From: Capniomyces stellatus
Taxonomy: Eukaryota; Kickxellomycota; Harpellomycetes; Harpellales; Legeriomycetaceae
Length of the DNA: 64,000 bases
NCBI GenBank assembly: GCA_001661515.1
Contig: LUVW01000017.1
Coordinates: 186,001 to 250,000 of the forward strand
Reading direction: 5' to 3'
Shown: positions 11,901-24,159 of the stretch, piece by piece
How positions within the stretch are numbered: position 1 is the stretch's first letter
Layout: the number at the start of each line of letters is the position of its first letter
The notes under the pieces: model-generated
Databases searched by the model: none
What the model was told of the DNA's origin: nothing
What the model saw: only the letters and a program-made list of their open reading frames with translations
Position numbers and translations under genes: made by a program

Positions 11901-13198
11901 ATGGGACCTCGTATCAAGAATATATTGGTACTTTTACCTTTGCTAGTACTAATCAGCTCAACACATTCACAATTAATAAAAACTGTTGGCAGCAAAGATC
12001 TGGATTTAGACACAAAACAGAGCTCTTTAGATTCACAGGGATTTATGGCACTACATTCAATTACCAAAAGCTCGAGTAAAACCAAACGGAATGTTGATCT
12101 AAAGGTAGAATGTAATTCAGTAGGAGTAGACGATTGGAAACTGGGAGGTCAATTGATATCGTTGGTGTCGATTTTGGCAGCAGGTGGTGTTGGTGTTCTC
12201 ACACCCATTGCGATCAACGCTGTTGAATCGATTGAAAGCTCTGGTATAATTCTGAATATAGGAAAGTTCTTTGGTATTGGAGTGATCCTATCAACGGCGT
12301 AAGTAGACGTGTTTTTTATATATGTATGCTTTTATATTCAGATTCATTCTTTAACGGTTTGTTGTTGCAAACATTAACTAATTTTGTTTGAAATAAACAC
12401 TCTAAATAAAAAAATAGGGTTGTGCACATATATAACTCGGCATTTACTCTGCTTACTGATCCATGTGTGTTTGGCATTTTGGGAAATTACGATGGGTTGG
12501 CAGCAGTATTTGCAATTCTTGCAATCTTTGCCATGCAGGCCTTGGAATTTGCTCTTACAGCGAATAAATCGATACAAGTGAATGACAGCGGGCAAGCCAG
12601 TTTTATTACTCAGGCAGGAGATGGCTCGTCAGCACAAGTGGTGCAATATAACCAACACCAAAAGCCGACAGGGCATTCACATGGAAGCGAGATATTCAAT
12701 GAGGGAAGTGTAAAGGCCTCCACATATATTCTAGAGTTTGGCATAGTTTCGCATTCCATTGTAATAGGCATAACGGTCGGTCTTACACCAAACAAATCGA
12801 TACTTGCATACGCGATAGCCATATGCTGTCACCAATTTTTTGAGGGATTGGCGGTTGGTGACAGACTAGTGGATCTTTATAACAATGAGACTAAGAAGAG
12901 CAGACTTAACATGTATACTTGCGCTCTAGTTTATATGGTAGCCACGCCGATCGGCCAAGTTATTGGTATTTTACTACATTCAAACTTCTCACCGAAATCA
13001 CCCCGGTATTTAATATCGCTAGGTATATTGGAATCCCTGAGTGCAGGGATCCTTATTTATGTAGCTTTGGTGAGTCTAATGAACGAAGAGTTTGGAAGCC
13101 TTAACTTTAAAAATAGTTCAAAAAGATTCAAGCTTGTAAGCTTCCTATCGATGTATATTGGCGCTGCTGTGATGGCTGTTATAGGATACTGGGCCTGA
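11901..13198 (+). CDS. ZIP-family zinc/iron transporter
   Basis: Two exons, 11901-12298 and 12418-13198 (GTAAGT...TAG), 392 residues. An N-terminal hydrophobic segment ending near THSQ looks like a signal peptide or signal anchor, followed by a polar region and then the membrane segments (LISLVSILAAGGVGVLTP, FFGIGVILSTAVVH, and so on). The ZIP signatures are present: HSIVIGITVGL in membrane helix IV and HQFFEGLAVGDRL in helix V, which carry the metal-coordinating His and Glu. The variable loop between helices III and IV is weakly His-rich (HQKPTGHSHGSE). The family moves Zn2+ or Fe2+ into the cytosol across the plasma membrane or from an organelle. Substrate cannot be told from sequence. Confidence 0.92.
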
Positions 13199-14016
13199 AC
13201 ACAAACACAAACTCAGCCACAACCTAAACCTAAACCAGGGCCAAAAAATATACTGGCTCTCTAAACCATTTTGTACTCTACTGATTTTTAACCACATTTC
13301 CAACCAAATGCGAGACATTAAATGTCCACTTTTCTTCTTTAGGTTTTCTCTTTTTTGCTTTGCTTTGCTTATCGCTGTAATAGAATTTATTTATCAAACT
13401 CTTTCAAGTAGTAAAGACTAATAATATCTTACTTGGGTGCCACTGTTGCTGTTTTGAGCTACCGTATCGTGTTGTAATTGTTGGCTTTTCGGTACCTGTC
13501 GATCTATTAGTGCTATTAGAATACTATAGTGTGATCTTTATAGGGCGCGTATAAAAAAAAAGGCCAAAAGCACCTGATTAATAGCGAGAATTTACGTGTA
13601 AAAAAAATAAACAATTGAAAAAAAATGAAAAAAATGAAAAACAATGGGTAATTGGGCTGTATCAAACTGTTTTTTTTAATTGAAATAACAAACCGTTCTT
13701 TTGTTTGATTTCTCGTTTTACATTTTAAAAGCAATTAGTTCGCTTCAACTAAAAAAAGAAAAAAAACCCCCAAGTGTTATTTATTTAGAAAAAAAGAATA
13801 ACAGTGTAGCGGTTAAAAGGCCAAAGCAATAAAGTGTGAAAAAACAGCAACCCTGAATATAAATTTAAATTACTTGTTGGTTAATCGATTAGCTTGTATT
13901 TTTGTGCCCTAGTAGTAGATAAAACATCCCTTAACCTGGAATTAGGCTTTTCGGAGTTTTCTATAAACCAAATAGACAAAACATAAAGGCAAATAAAAAA
14001 AGGACAAAAGGATAAT
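13199..14016. other. Intergenic, no gene recognised
   Basis: AT-rich spacer with poly-A and poly-T runs. A minus-strand frame at 13516-13734 is T-rich and looks like chance. Confidence 0.55.
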
Positions 14017-15595
14017 ATGACTGATTTAGAGACGACTTCTTCGATGCAAAAAAAACGATCAGAAGAAAATCTCGGTTATAGTGCAGAAAATGACAAGAGC
14101 AAAAAATATAAGAGAAGTGTCTCGCCCTCAAACACAGTAAGAAACAGTGAAATTTAAGCAGCAATGTAAATGGATGGGCGGATCTAAAGTAACAATTGGT
14201 TTCATGTAATACCTAAAATAGGAATCAAGGCTTATTGGTGATGATAAAAGCGATCCTAAATATATGTAAGTGTTTGAATTTGCATGTTGCTATGGTTTTA
14301 TTTGTAAAAAAAGATAAAATATAACATTGAATTAAAAACAATAGCGGTGATTCTAGTGATGTTGGCGGTACTGGAGGTGGTAGTAATGGGAGTAATGGTG
14401 TTTCAAATGGTCGCGGTGAGGTCAATGAAGTAGAGGAAAAATCAATAACTTTTAAAGTAGATTCAACATCAGCACCAATCCCAATGCCAGGAAAAATAGC
14501 ACAAAATATATGGGACAATGTAAGTGGGTTGGCTAGCCAAATGAATAGAGGTTTGGTTTGTGGAGGACTAAAATAGTTAATTGGCTAAACCAACATGATG
14601 TGCGTGCATGTGTGGAATAGGTACAATTTAAAAGGAGGTCCACGTTTGGGATAGCCAAGCCGGCAAACACAGCGGCAATGGATAAATCAAAAATTAGCAC
14701 TGAATTGGGTAGTTTAGCCGAGGAAAAGGGGTTAGAGCTGAATAAACCGGATTCTGCAGCAACACCAAGCACGAATAAATACAGCGAAGACAATACGTCA
14801 AAAAAACATGTGTTTGGATCTGGGTCATTACTGGTTTCATCAAATGGTAATGAGTCTGCGGTTTTAAGTGAAGGTAGATTTGGTGGTCTGGGGGGAAAGT
14901 TCGGCGCGGGCTTGGGAAACAAGCCCAGTGGAAATGTGCTTTTTGGTCAAAGATCGCAAATTAAAAGCGAAGAAGCTAATGATGGTAAAGAAACAAAAGA
15001 CACAGACGGTGAAAATAAAGAAAAGGAGGACAAGTGTGTAGAGGGCAGAGCGGGAGTAAAAAATGAGGAAAGCGGAAGGAATGGAGAAAAAGAAAATGTG
15101 AATTTGGGCTTTGGGAGTTTGGCAGCGAAGGCCCAAACACAGACTTCATCTTTTAAAACGTTACTTACACAGTCGCGTGAAGAAACTATACTGCTGACCG
15201 AATCTGCTGTCCTAAACTCAACACCAACAATACGACCAGAAACAATTGTAATCCCAACCCATGAAGAAGATGAGGATATGATATACAGTGCCAGGTGCAA
15301 GTTGTATCAGCTTGTTGATGTGGGCGGAAACTGGGAGGAAAGAGGTGTAGGAGTTATCAAGCTGAACAAGCTAAAGAATGAGAACAAATACCGGCTGGTG
15401 ATGAGAACCGAGGCTACATTTAGATTGATTTTGAACGTGGCTTTGTTTAAAGGGATTAAGCCTATTTTGGACGGCAAGTTTGTTAGGTTGACTATCATCG
15501 ACCCTGTTAAAACCAGTGCCGTGAACTGGGCTATTAGGTTCAAGTGTATTGAGGATGCTGAAGAGTTGGTTGAAACCATTGGCTGCTTGTTTTAA
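14017..15595 (+). CDS. Ran-binding protein of the Yrb2/Hba1/RanBP3 type
   Basis: Four exons: 14017-14136, 14222-14265, 14345-14519 and 14621-15595, all GT...TAG, 437 residues. The last roughly 125 residues form a Ran-binding domain: EEDEDMIYSARCKLYQL, then NWEERGVGVIKLN, YRLVMRTEATFRLILNVALF and a terminal helix. The preceding half is low-complexity, rich in Gly, Ser, Lys and Glu, with scattered FG and GFG dipeptides (VFGSGS, FGAGLG, VLFG, LGFGSL) and a basic N-terminus (QKKRSEE, KKYKRS). Domain order and FG content match Yrb2/RanBP3, cofactors of Crm1-dependent nuclear export, although Nup2-like proteins also end in this domain. Expected location is the nucleus. Confidence 0.85.
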
Positions 15596-16838
15596 ATATA
15601 CATATATTTCCTTTAATTTGTTAGTATTAATATTCGTTTTTTTTTTTACCATTAACTTTCTTCTCTTTTTGTCTTTACTTTTCATTGATTATAAATAAAT
15701 CGAAATACTACACATAAAAAGAAAGAAATACACCGTCATATTCACTCTATGGCCACCCGACACAACTACCAGGTCTATATATTTGGCACCGGATTACACT
15801 ATATTTTTTATTTTATTGGAATACTAGGATATTTTTAAGCTTGTTCTTGGCAAGCACTGGTTGGAAATCATGTATAACCCTCGTTACCACTATAGTAGCA
15901 TCTTTTGAATCAAGTTTTTTTTTTATTGATATTAAAAAAAGGTTCTAGTGCAGCAAAAATACATCGAACTCATATAGTCAGCAAACATATAGCTGGGATT
16001 AACTGCCGCACAGCCAAAAATAGACATGTACAGTTTTGATCGGTCTGCTTTCGAATAGGTCAACGTTCATTTTGAGTAAGTGTAGCTTGGCGAGCAAGTA
16101 ATACGACACGGCTAGCCCAGTTGGTACAGTACAAACCCATTAAGTTCAAGGCCCCGCTGTCTTTAATCCCCACACACTGGGCCGCGCAGAAAGCTTTTTC
16201 TCTTCATCAATGAAAGTCGCAAGAATTAAATAGTGGGTTTTGAGGTCATATACCACTCTATTGGGGGTTTTTTGTCTGTTTTTTTTTTTTTGCATTTAGG
16301 AAGTTGTGTAAATGTTAAAAATGCAATGATCATATTCAAAAAAAAAAAATGCAACTACAAAGTATTTGCGCCATTGGACAATGCGTTTTGCAATCTGATT
16401 AAAAATCTGAGTACAATACAAACACTTTATTTGGCGAAAAACGACGAGTTATTTTGAAATTAGTAACAAACTGATTATTAGGTTGAAAGGAAATAAAGTG
16501 AAAGGAAATAAAGTGAAAAAAAATCAGAGAAATAGAACAAACCTGGATCGATATGAATTTGAGTTATTAAGGGAGAGGAGGGTAGTTAAAAAAACCCCCC
16601 AAGTAAAAGCAGAGAAACCTTGAGCAAGCAAAATAAAAGATTAGCGTATAGGTTTTTTTTAAAAAAAAAACTGCGGCATTGGTTTTAAATATTAGGCTTG
16701 ATAATAAACACAAATAAATTTCTAAAGCAAACACGGCCAGAAACTTATTGTTAAACAATATTATAGATATAGATCAAAACCATCTTTATTTAAAACAAAC
16801 CAATTGTGAAAATAATACGTATAAATATAAAAGTAGAA
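15596..16838. other. Intergenic between Ran-binding protein and NFS1 genes
   Basis: No protein gene supported. It contains a GC-richer island with tRNA-like promoter boxes (16113-16153) and a T/A palindromic run (16651-16671). The T10-ATTGATATT stretch near 15918 resembles the short insert family, but I see no flanking direct repeat. Confidence 0.5.
16113..16153 (+). other. tRNA-like relic with A-box and B-box
   Basis: TAGCCCAGTTGG at 16113-16124 fits the Pol III A-box (TRGYNNARNNGG). GTTCAAGGCC at 16144-16153 fits the B-box. The preceding ACACGGC and the A-box region resemble a tRNA-Lys 5' half. The boxes are only 31 bases apart and no D, anticodon or T stem folds well, so this is not a functional tRNA. 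It may be a tRNA pseudogene or the head of a tRNA-derived SINE. Confidence 0.35.
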
Positions 16839-18215
16839 ATGTTCAGAGTAGCAATAAAGAGATTTGGGAGGGAAGTAACAAATCTACCATTAAAAGCGAC
16901 AGGCACTGGCGGAATGAGGTTTAGGAAGATAGCCACAAGTGTGTGTGGATTAGATAGCAAGAAGATCAATCTTCGGAAATGGGAAGTAGAGGGCGAAAAT
17001 GAAAAGCGGCCAATATATTTAGATGCACAAGCAACAACGCAATTAGATCCTCGGGTGTTGGATGCAATGTTGCCATACTACACGGGTGAATATGGAAATC
17101 CACATTCAAAGACGCATCAATACGGCTGGGATGCAGAATCTGCGGTTGAAACTGCAAGAGAAAGAGTGGCAAATTTAATTGGAGCCGATAGTAAAGAGGT
17201 GGTATTCACCAGTGGTGCAACTGAGTCAAACAATGCGAGTATCAAAGGTGTTGCAAGGTTCTACAAGGAAAAGAAGAGGCATATAATAACGACACAGATC
17301 GAACATAAATGTGTATTGGATTCGTGCAGAGTACTACAAGAGGAGGGCTTTGATGTGACTTACTTGAAAGTTAATAAAGATGGACTGATAAGCTTAGAAG
17401 AGCTCGAGAATGCTATAAGAAAGGATACATGCCTTGTATCAGTGATGTTTGTGAACAACGAAATAGGAACAATCCAGCCGATAAAAGAGATAGGCGAGAT
17501 ATGCAAAAGACATAAGGTATTTTTCCATTCGGATGCGGCACAAGCGGTTGGTAAAGTAAAGATTGATGTAAATGAAATGAACATCGATCTTTTATCGATT
17601 TCAGGTCACAAAATTTATGGACCAAAAGGAGTTGGTGCGTTGTTTGCAAGACGTCGACCAAGAGTAAGACTGGACCCTATTATCTCTGGTGGAGGACAAG
17701 AAAGAGGGCTTAGAAGCGGTACTCTAGCGCCAGCATTGGTTGTTGGACTGGGATCAGCCTGTGATCTAGCAAGCAAAGAAATGCAGTACGACCATGACCA
17801 CGTAACAACCCTGTCAAAATACTTTATAAACAGGGTAATGACCGAACTTCCTCACGTAATCAAAAACGGAAATAATAGCGACTTTTCATACCCAGGATGC
17901 ATAAATTTGAGTTTCAGTTTTGTTGAGGGGGAAAGTCTTCTGCTTGCGCTGAAACAGCTTGCGCTGAGCAGTGGGTCTGCGTGTACTTCGGCCTCATTGG
18001 AACCTAGCTATGTGTTACGATCATTGGGTGTTCAGGAGGACATGGCGCATTCTTCTATTAGGTTTGGGATTGGTAGGTTTACTACCAAAGAGGAAATTGA
18101 TTTTACTGTTGATTTGCTAGTTAAGCATGTTGGTAGACTGAGAGAGTTGAGTCCACTATATGAAATGTTTCAGGATGGGATTGATATCAACAGCATACAA
18201 TGGTCCCAACACTAG
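16839..18215 (+). CDS. NFS1: Cysteine desulfurase, mitochondrial
   Basis: Single exon. I place the start at the first ATG in frame (16839), giving 458 residues; the frame is open upstream but has no earlier ATG. The enzyme takes sulfur from L-cysteine with PLP and feeds Fe-S cluster assembly (with Isd11, Isu1) and tRNA thiolation. The N-terminus ([13 protein letters not shown]..., then FRKIATS) is Arg/Lys/Ser-rich like a mitochondrial presequence. The core starts at [20 protein letters not shown]. Landmarks are TSGATESNN, the SDAAQAVGK motif, the PLP lysine in [10 protein letters not shown] (about K258), RSGTLA, and the mobile catalytic Cys in [18 protein letters not shown] (about C382). The eukaryotic C-terminus ([19 protein letters not shown]) is intact. 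Confidence 0.97.
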   Translation: MFRVAIKRFGREVTNLPLKATGTGGMRFRKIATSVCGLDSKKINLRKWEVEGENEKRPIYLDAQATTQLDPRVLDAMLPYYTGEYGNPHSKTHQYGWDAESAVETARERVANLIGADSKEVVFTSGATESNNASIKGVARFYKEKKRHIITTQIEHKCVLDSCRVLQEEGFDVTYLKVNKDGLISLEELENAIRKDTCLVSVMFVNNEIGTIQPIKEIGEICKRHKVFFHSDAAQAVGKVKIDVNEMNIDLLSISGHKIYGPKGVGALFARRRPRVRLDPIISGGGQERGLRSGTLAPALVVGLGSACDLASKEMQYDHDHVTTLSKYFINRVMTELPHVIKNGNNSDFSYPGCINLSFSFVEGESLLLALKQLALSSGSACTSASLEPSYVLRSLGVQEDMAHSSIRFGIGRFTTKEEIDFTVDLLVKHVGRLRELSPLYEMFQDGIDINSIQWSQH

Positions 18216-18799
18216 TTTCCACTCATTACACTCAAATATATTATTTTAAAGTATTTATAACTTTTTTTTTCATTGAAGAAGGTGGGGGGGAGGATGTGTC
18301 AAATCTGCCAAATAAAAAAATTAAACTAAAAATACAAAAGTGAATGAGATGAAGAGTATACATATGCGTCAAGTCGCTTGAAGCTGTGAATGGGAATTGG
18401 AAGGGGGGTGGGGGTAAGTGGGAGGAAATTGGTTGTTTATCCGAGTCAAGTCATTATATTGACAACAAATTGATACATGGGCAACTGGTGTGAAAGATGG
18501 TTATGTTCAAGGTAGGACTGATACAATGTTGACAAGGCGGTATTTTGGTGTATCGACCATGGGCATCGGCTTATTTGTGCACATATACTTTTTTTTTGCT
18601 TCATATTTTATTGTAAAATCGACAACGCATTTAAGATATTATGAGATTATATAGCTTTGTACTATAAATATATTACTATTTGCTTTTTATAATAAGTCAG
18701 ATACACGCTGCTATCTATATGTGTTCCCTTGGATGTACGTGCATTTAGAGTGCTACATGTATAACGTTTAACCTGTGTATAATTGACGCAGCTTGGTTG
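18216..18799. other. Intergenic between convergent NFS1 and Cys-rich genes
   Basis: No gene seen. It includes G-rich stretches (near 18282 and 18403) and poly-T. The two flanking genes converge here, so it holds both 3' ends. Confidence 0.5.
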
Positions 18800-19185
18800 T
18801 CACTCAAAAGACTGTAATAGTGATTCGATTGCTACAAGTACTTTGCTGTCACTCTCAGACTCACCTGTACTTCCCTTTGGCTAAAGTCATCATCGCTACT
18901 GTAGCATTGATTTCCGAATTTGCTCCCATTGCGACTATCATTGTGGTTTGTGTAGGCTATCGAGTTTCTTGAGCATGTCGAGTTGTAGCAGTTTGGTTTG
19001 ATCGATTTGCAACCACAACAGCTTTTCTCTTGCGCACAATGCCTTGTGTCGTCATTATGGCCATTACCACGGCAATGTATTTGAACTGTTTTCTCTTCGC
19101 AGTAACTTGTGCTCTGGTGCCCTAAACAGTCCTGTGTTTGTATTATACGCTTTTTCTCTACTGTTTTTTTGTTACAACAACCCAT
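18800..19185 (-). CDS. Small Cys-rich protein with an N-terminal MGCC acylation motif
   Basis: Family not recognised. The long exon runs 19185-18865. It ends at CAG|GTGAGT, a near-ideal donor, and a TTACAG acceptor 53 bases on leads into a 12-base last exon (18811-18800) that adds SFE and a stop, for 110 residues. Without splicing the frame stays open for about 10 more residues. The protein starts MGCCNKK: Gly2 followed by Cys3-Cys4 is the pattern for N-myristoylation plus palmitoylation, which would tether it to a membrane. It has 12 Cys in all, including SCCGCKS, and several His and Asn-rich stretches. A TATATATATA run lies just upstream of the ATG. The balanced codons and clean splice signals favour a real gene, but there is no homologue I can name. 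Confidence 0.5.
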
Positions 19186-19449
19186 AGCTCTTATATATAT
19201 ACCTGCTTTGTTTTTTTTGTTTTTTTTTTGTTCTATCTTGTTTTGTTTTTCTCTCCTATTTATAAGGCAATCTAAAAACTCGACTTAGCTTAAAGCTGTA
19301 GTTGATGATATCGTAATAATGTTGTTAGCTTTTTGAACGCACATATTTTCTTTGCGTCAAAAGACTGATATTTATAGTGTATGCATCTATAGCCATGACT
19401 AAAAACTGCACCATAGTAGCCGAATTTGGACAATTACTTATTGTACTCG

Positions 19450-19474
19450 TTTATATATATATATATATATATAT
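19450..19474. repeat. (TA)n microsatellite
   Basis: Uninterrupted alternating T and A over about 25 bases. Confidence 0.85.
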
Positions 19475-22400
19475 TATGCATCACCAACGTGTCTTTATAC
19501 GCTTTTCATCTCGCCACCATATCCATAATTTCTTTTATTTTACTTAAACTCGGAATTCAAAAATAAAGGGAAAATATACTTTCCTGATGTACCATAATAC
19601 TGTGGCGTCATGGTACGTTCAAAGTCTGGGCAATAATTAAGTATTACTTGAGTTTATATGCGTCTATTGCGTACTTTGACTATATTCTGATTTGATCTGT
19701 TAGTTAATGGCTGACCAATGCTCTATTCCACATGCATAAAATTTCGGTTTTATTTATTTAGTCTAGTTGATGACTTTTGGAGCTTTTCAGAGAACGAAAA
19801 AAAAGCTGCTAAAGAAAACAATTAACCCATTCAATTTTTATGCTTAAATATGCTAGTAAAGTGTTATTTTGAAACACATACTTGTTGTTTGGTAACATTC
19901 TTAGTTATACTAAAATACACAAACATGAGGGCTTGCTTTGCATAATAAATGTTCGCAGCCAAAACCAATAAAGCATACGCTATAACAGCGATATACCACC
20001 AATCATTCGCCATATTAACACTGTTACAATCCCGTATGAAACAATGTGGATGCCATGCTATTTGTAAATGACATGTAAGCCATATAATTTGTACAGTTTA
20101 TATTACAGGTACTTTTCAAACATTATTTATAAACCCCACGCACTTTGGCAGCCAGTGCAGTGTCAGTGTCAGTTTTTCTTGCACTGTTTTCTAGGCAAAG
20201 GCAATGATGAAATTTTGGTGTTATTTTCACTTGAATAAATCAATCGGAGAGAAGGATAACAGGAAAAAGATAAAAGGTGGAGGGCAAAAATCAACGAAGA
20301 GAGTTCCTGTTTATTTCAAGATATACAATGTTATTGCGTGTTGAAATGGCATGCTCATCAAACTGGACGATTGTCTGGCCGCAGCCACTGTGTCATTTGC
20401 TTATGCATAACAGTAGGCAACTCAGGCTTTATAAATTAGGTTTGCTTTATACTCACTGATTTATATCTGATAGTTCATTGATCGCTGTTGGACTAATCGC
20501 AACAATAAAGTCAAAGTCTGAAGCTTCATCAGAAAGAAAAAAAAAGACGCTGGTAACTACAAATAACAATGTATCTTTGATAGATTGGCTGCAAAAAAAA
20601 CAAAAACTCTGAAAATCGTATTTTTTTTACCTTCAACCATTTTATTTTTTACGTTTTATTATCTAAGCTTTTTTTTAATGAATTTTGTTTGCAGCTCTTT
20701 TGTTGCCTGTGTTTTACTCTTTTAACATCTCATTGACTTTTCAGTTGATAATCGTACTCCGTTGCGTTATTTTTTCCGAGTTTATTGATAAATAAAACAC
20801 TGATAGTAGTTTTCTTGTGATTCACCTTGGACTTTTTAGGTGCGCGTCATATTAACCAATCAACTATCTTGTATTGAAGAGTGCTATGTAAACCAATTAT
20901 TTGCTCGCACTTGGACATCAACAGAAAGTAGATGTACAGTGTTAATCTCGTTTAGCTACTAAATTGGCCATCAATCATTAAAATCCCTGCTTTATACTCT
21001 GATGCCTGTATGTTTTGATGTGAGTGTTGTTTTACTGCTACTCTTTTGCCCAAAAATAGTCAACAATCTACAATGTCGGTATTAATTCGATCAAAAGCAC
21101 AGGTGTCATGCCAGCATTTATAGTTCACCAAATTCAAAATAATACTGGCACAAAAACGAGTATACTCAAACACTCTGCTAGTTAAAATTGCAAGATATTG
21201 CAAAGAGTTTAAAATTGGGGCGAAGTTCGACTTTTCAACAAATTTTAAAACACTTCCTCTCTCTTTCTCATAAAGTCTGCTTTTGCTAAATGATGTTTTA
21301 AAATGATAAGCCCTTAGACATCTAGGACTACCATTGTATGTATTAGATTGTAGTTAGGAGCTTCAGTGAAGTCAGCTGTACTTGGGCTTTACGAAGATCA
21401 ACAGCAATCTATGAGAATCTATTGGATAATAAGGAGATGGCAAATTAACTAGTGTATAATTGCGCTTAGTACTTCGCATGTAAAAATACTCGTCAATTAG
21501 TATTAACTAGTCATATTGTCAATTAACCGATTTGGTAAGATAATGCTACAATACTAGTAAATTTACTGTTGAGAACCGGGTAAAATTTTCAAGCTGAAAC
21601 AATTGGTATCGCTTGGCGGGGCTTATTTTAGTAAATTTGCCAAACATCGCAAGCTTAAAAGGTGGTATACTTCTATTGTTGTAGTTTTTAAAAAACTTGG
21701 AAACTTGAATGATGGTTAAAAGATAAATGTTGGGAAAAAAAGTTGAATAAGAAACCGCAGTCATTATAAATCGCAATAATACTTGATCTAATCTACTGAT
21801 CTATATAGTAGGCCTGCAGTTGATTAAAAAAAAAAGCCTAGTTTACGTAAGGAATGTTGGAATATCTCTGCTAGAAATACATGCCAATAGATATGATGTG
21901 AAAATTACCTGAAAAAAAGTATTATACAACATTCTGTACCATGATTGGTTGAAGATTGATTATACCTGTTTATTGGTTGACTATAATCTCAGTACAAAAT
22001 GGGCTTTATAATTCCATGTGATGGCAATAAGTTAAAAAAAATATTTTTTAAAACCAAATGTGCCAGCATTAGCCTACTAGTGTATTTCTTTGTTGAAAAA
22101 ACACATTTACTCTTTATTCTCAGCCTACCCAGCTTGTAACATTCCTTTCATAAAAAAATTACACTTCGCCATCACATCCTTTACCAATTCACAATTTCCC
22201 AGCACTCTTTTTATAAGCTACTCTAAAACTTTTTCTTTCTCAAAGTTTTTTTTAAGCTTTAAATCAACATGTGTATTATCAAACATAATTTGAAGATTTA
22301 GACTTAACACACCAGCATATTGTAGTTTTTCAGAAACCCCGTTCCTTAAGCAACAAACCCTGCAACGAGAACGCTTGAGACACTTCACCAAACCTCTGGA

Positions 22401-24105
22401 GTTCCATGAATAAACTAGATATGGTGCTATATCCACCGCTTACCTAGCTATGTACTGGATAAAGGTATATCTGTCAATGAGCGGCGAGGCTAACAATCAA
22501 CTAGTGACGTATTTTTATTAAATAACCACAGCTTTTACATCAAGGACCAATTATTATAAAATCAGATTATATAAATGATTGCCTGTTTAAGTAGTGATAG
22601 GTAACACAGATGGTGTTAAGTCTGCCAATTTCAAATTTACACGGATAAATATTGCATGGCATTTAGCTAAAGAAAGTGTAGATAACAATCAAGCATAGTT
22701 TTTAAATCAAAGTCAGTATTTACAAAATGCAGATGTGTAAATAAACTCGAAGCAAAAATTCAGCAACATAAAAACAGAAGCAAAAACAAAAGCAAAAAAC
22801 TGTACGTGTGGATAGGAGTGTTCAGAGTTTTAAACTTCTGAAACAGACTTGTGCCTTATGACTCCATTAAGCCCACAATAAATCATAAAGCTTAAAGATG
22901 TTGTCAATAATCTGCTTTATAACTTATTATATTAACATTGATTGATCGATTTCCACGATAAAGTTTGAAACTCTTAGTTTTGCAAAAAAGTCAAGAAAAC
23001 CAAGCTCAATCAATATCGTTGCAACTCAAGTGGTTGGGCTAACTTGATTCAATTCGATCGTTTCAATTTGTACAAGACAAGCAAACGTTTTTTTTAAAGA
23101 CTTTAGCATTTAAATAACTACTGTATTGATGAATTTATACGAGCTTAAAAAAAGTAGACAAACCGGAGCAAGCTCTTCCAATAAACGTAGTCTACCAACA
23201 ATTCAATTTTTAATGTTATAGTGTTATCAAATTGCTGGCTTTTTTGCATTGTACTAGCCAAGTTAGAAAAAACGATAAAACTGTAGGGGGAAATTTTTGG
23301 TCTTTCCAGCTGAGTATAACACCATAATATCAATTAGCTTTTGAGACTATATAGATCATAGTGTAGTTAAACTATCAAACAATATTATTACAACTGCAGG
23401 GCTTATGTTTGTAACCACATGAAATTCTGGGACTAAGTGTAGTGTTTCCACTGGATATCTGTGTCATCCTTTACACCATGATTACTTCACGCAGTTTGAA
23501 ATCATTAAAACTCAATATTAACAACTATAAGGTTCTAGCTTTAGAAAAAGTTTTTTTTTTAAAAAAAAAAAAAGTTGGTTGATTTCTTCAAATCAATCCA
23601 AGTAGACATAAGCTTAAGGCTGTTGAGTCTACTTGAAAAAAAAATGAATTGACCCTAGTTGTATGGAATAAACTTAATATTAAATCGAATAAGATGCAGT
23701 ATAACTTGCTAGTGAGATGTTATTTTCAAATTTGATAGTGGAGTTGTATCTTATTATAAACACATGTATCGAAGATTTTAAAGAAATTCATAACTGATAA
23801 ATCTACATTCTTGTAGCTTAATTTACTGAGTTTGTAATTCACTTTTTGATTTTCTAGTAACGCTTTTTAAAGTAGAGGAGGCTTTTCTTTGGTGAAAAAA
23901 TAGTTGCACCTTCAGGAATTCACAAAGTGAAAGAGTACCAACTTCATTAGAATTGGCCCACGTATTAAATCGCAAGTTGCATTTTGGATTTCGAGCTTAC
24001 GTAATATAACAACAATGGCATTATTTTAATTTTGAAACCAATTCGTTTCGGGGCCCGACAACTCCATGACATTTGGAATGTATGATCTCTGGTTGGACAT
24101 TAATA

Positions 24106-24159
24106 ATTGTTTTTATTCACTTTTATTTTTTTTATTGAAATTGTTTTTATTCACTTTTA
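24106..24159. repeat. 20-base target duplication around a 14-base T(n)ATTGAA insert
   Basis: ATTGTTTTTATTCACTTTTA is present at 24106-24125 and again, identical, at 24140-24159. Between them is TTTTTTTTATTGAA. Read on the minus strand this is TTCAATAAAAAAAA between perfect direct repeats, the structure expected of a retro-insertion reduced to its last few bases plus poly(A). It is the best example of a family of such sites in the window. Confidence 0.8.

Noticed and set aside
16806..16838. Upstream extension of the NFS1 frame
   Set aside because: Open, but begins without an ATG; the first ATG at 16839 starts a good presequence.
23552..23574. T(n)A(n) palindromic runs here and at 4891-4914, 11860-11877 and 16651-16671
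   Set aside because: Eye-catching and recurrent, but homopolymer T followed by homopolymer A is expected often in DNA of this composition; no fixed flank.
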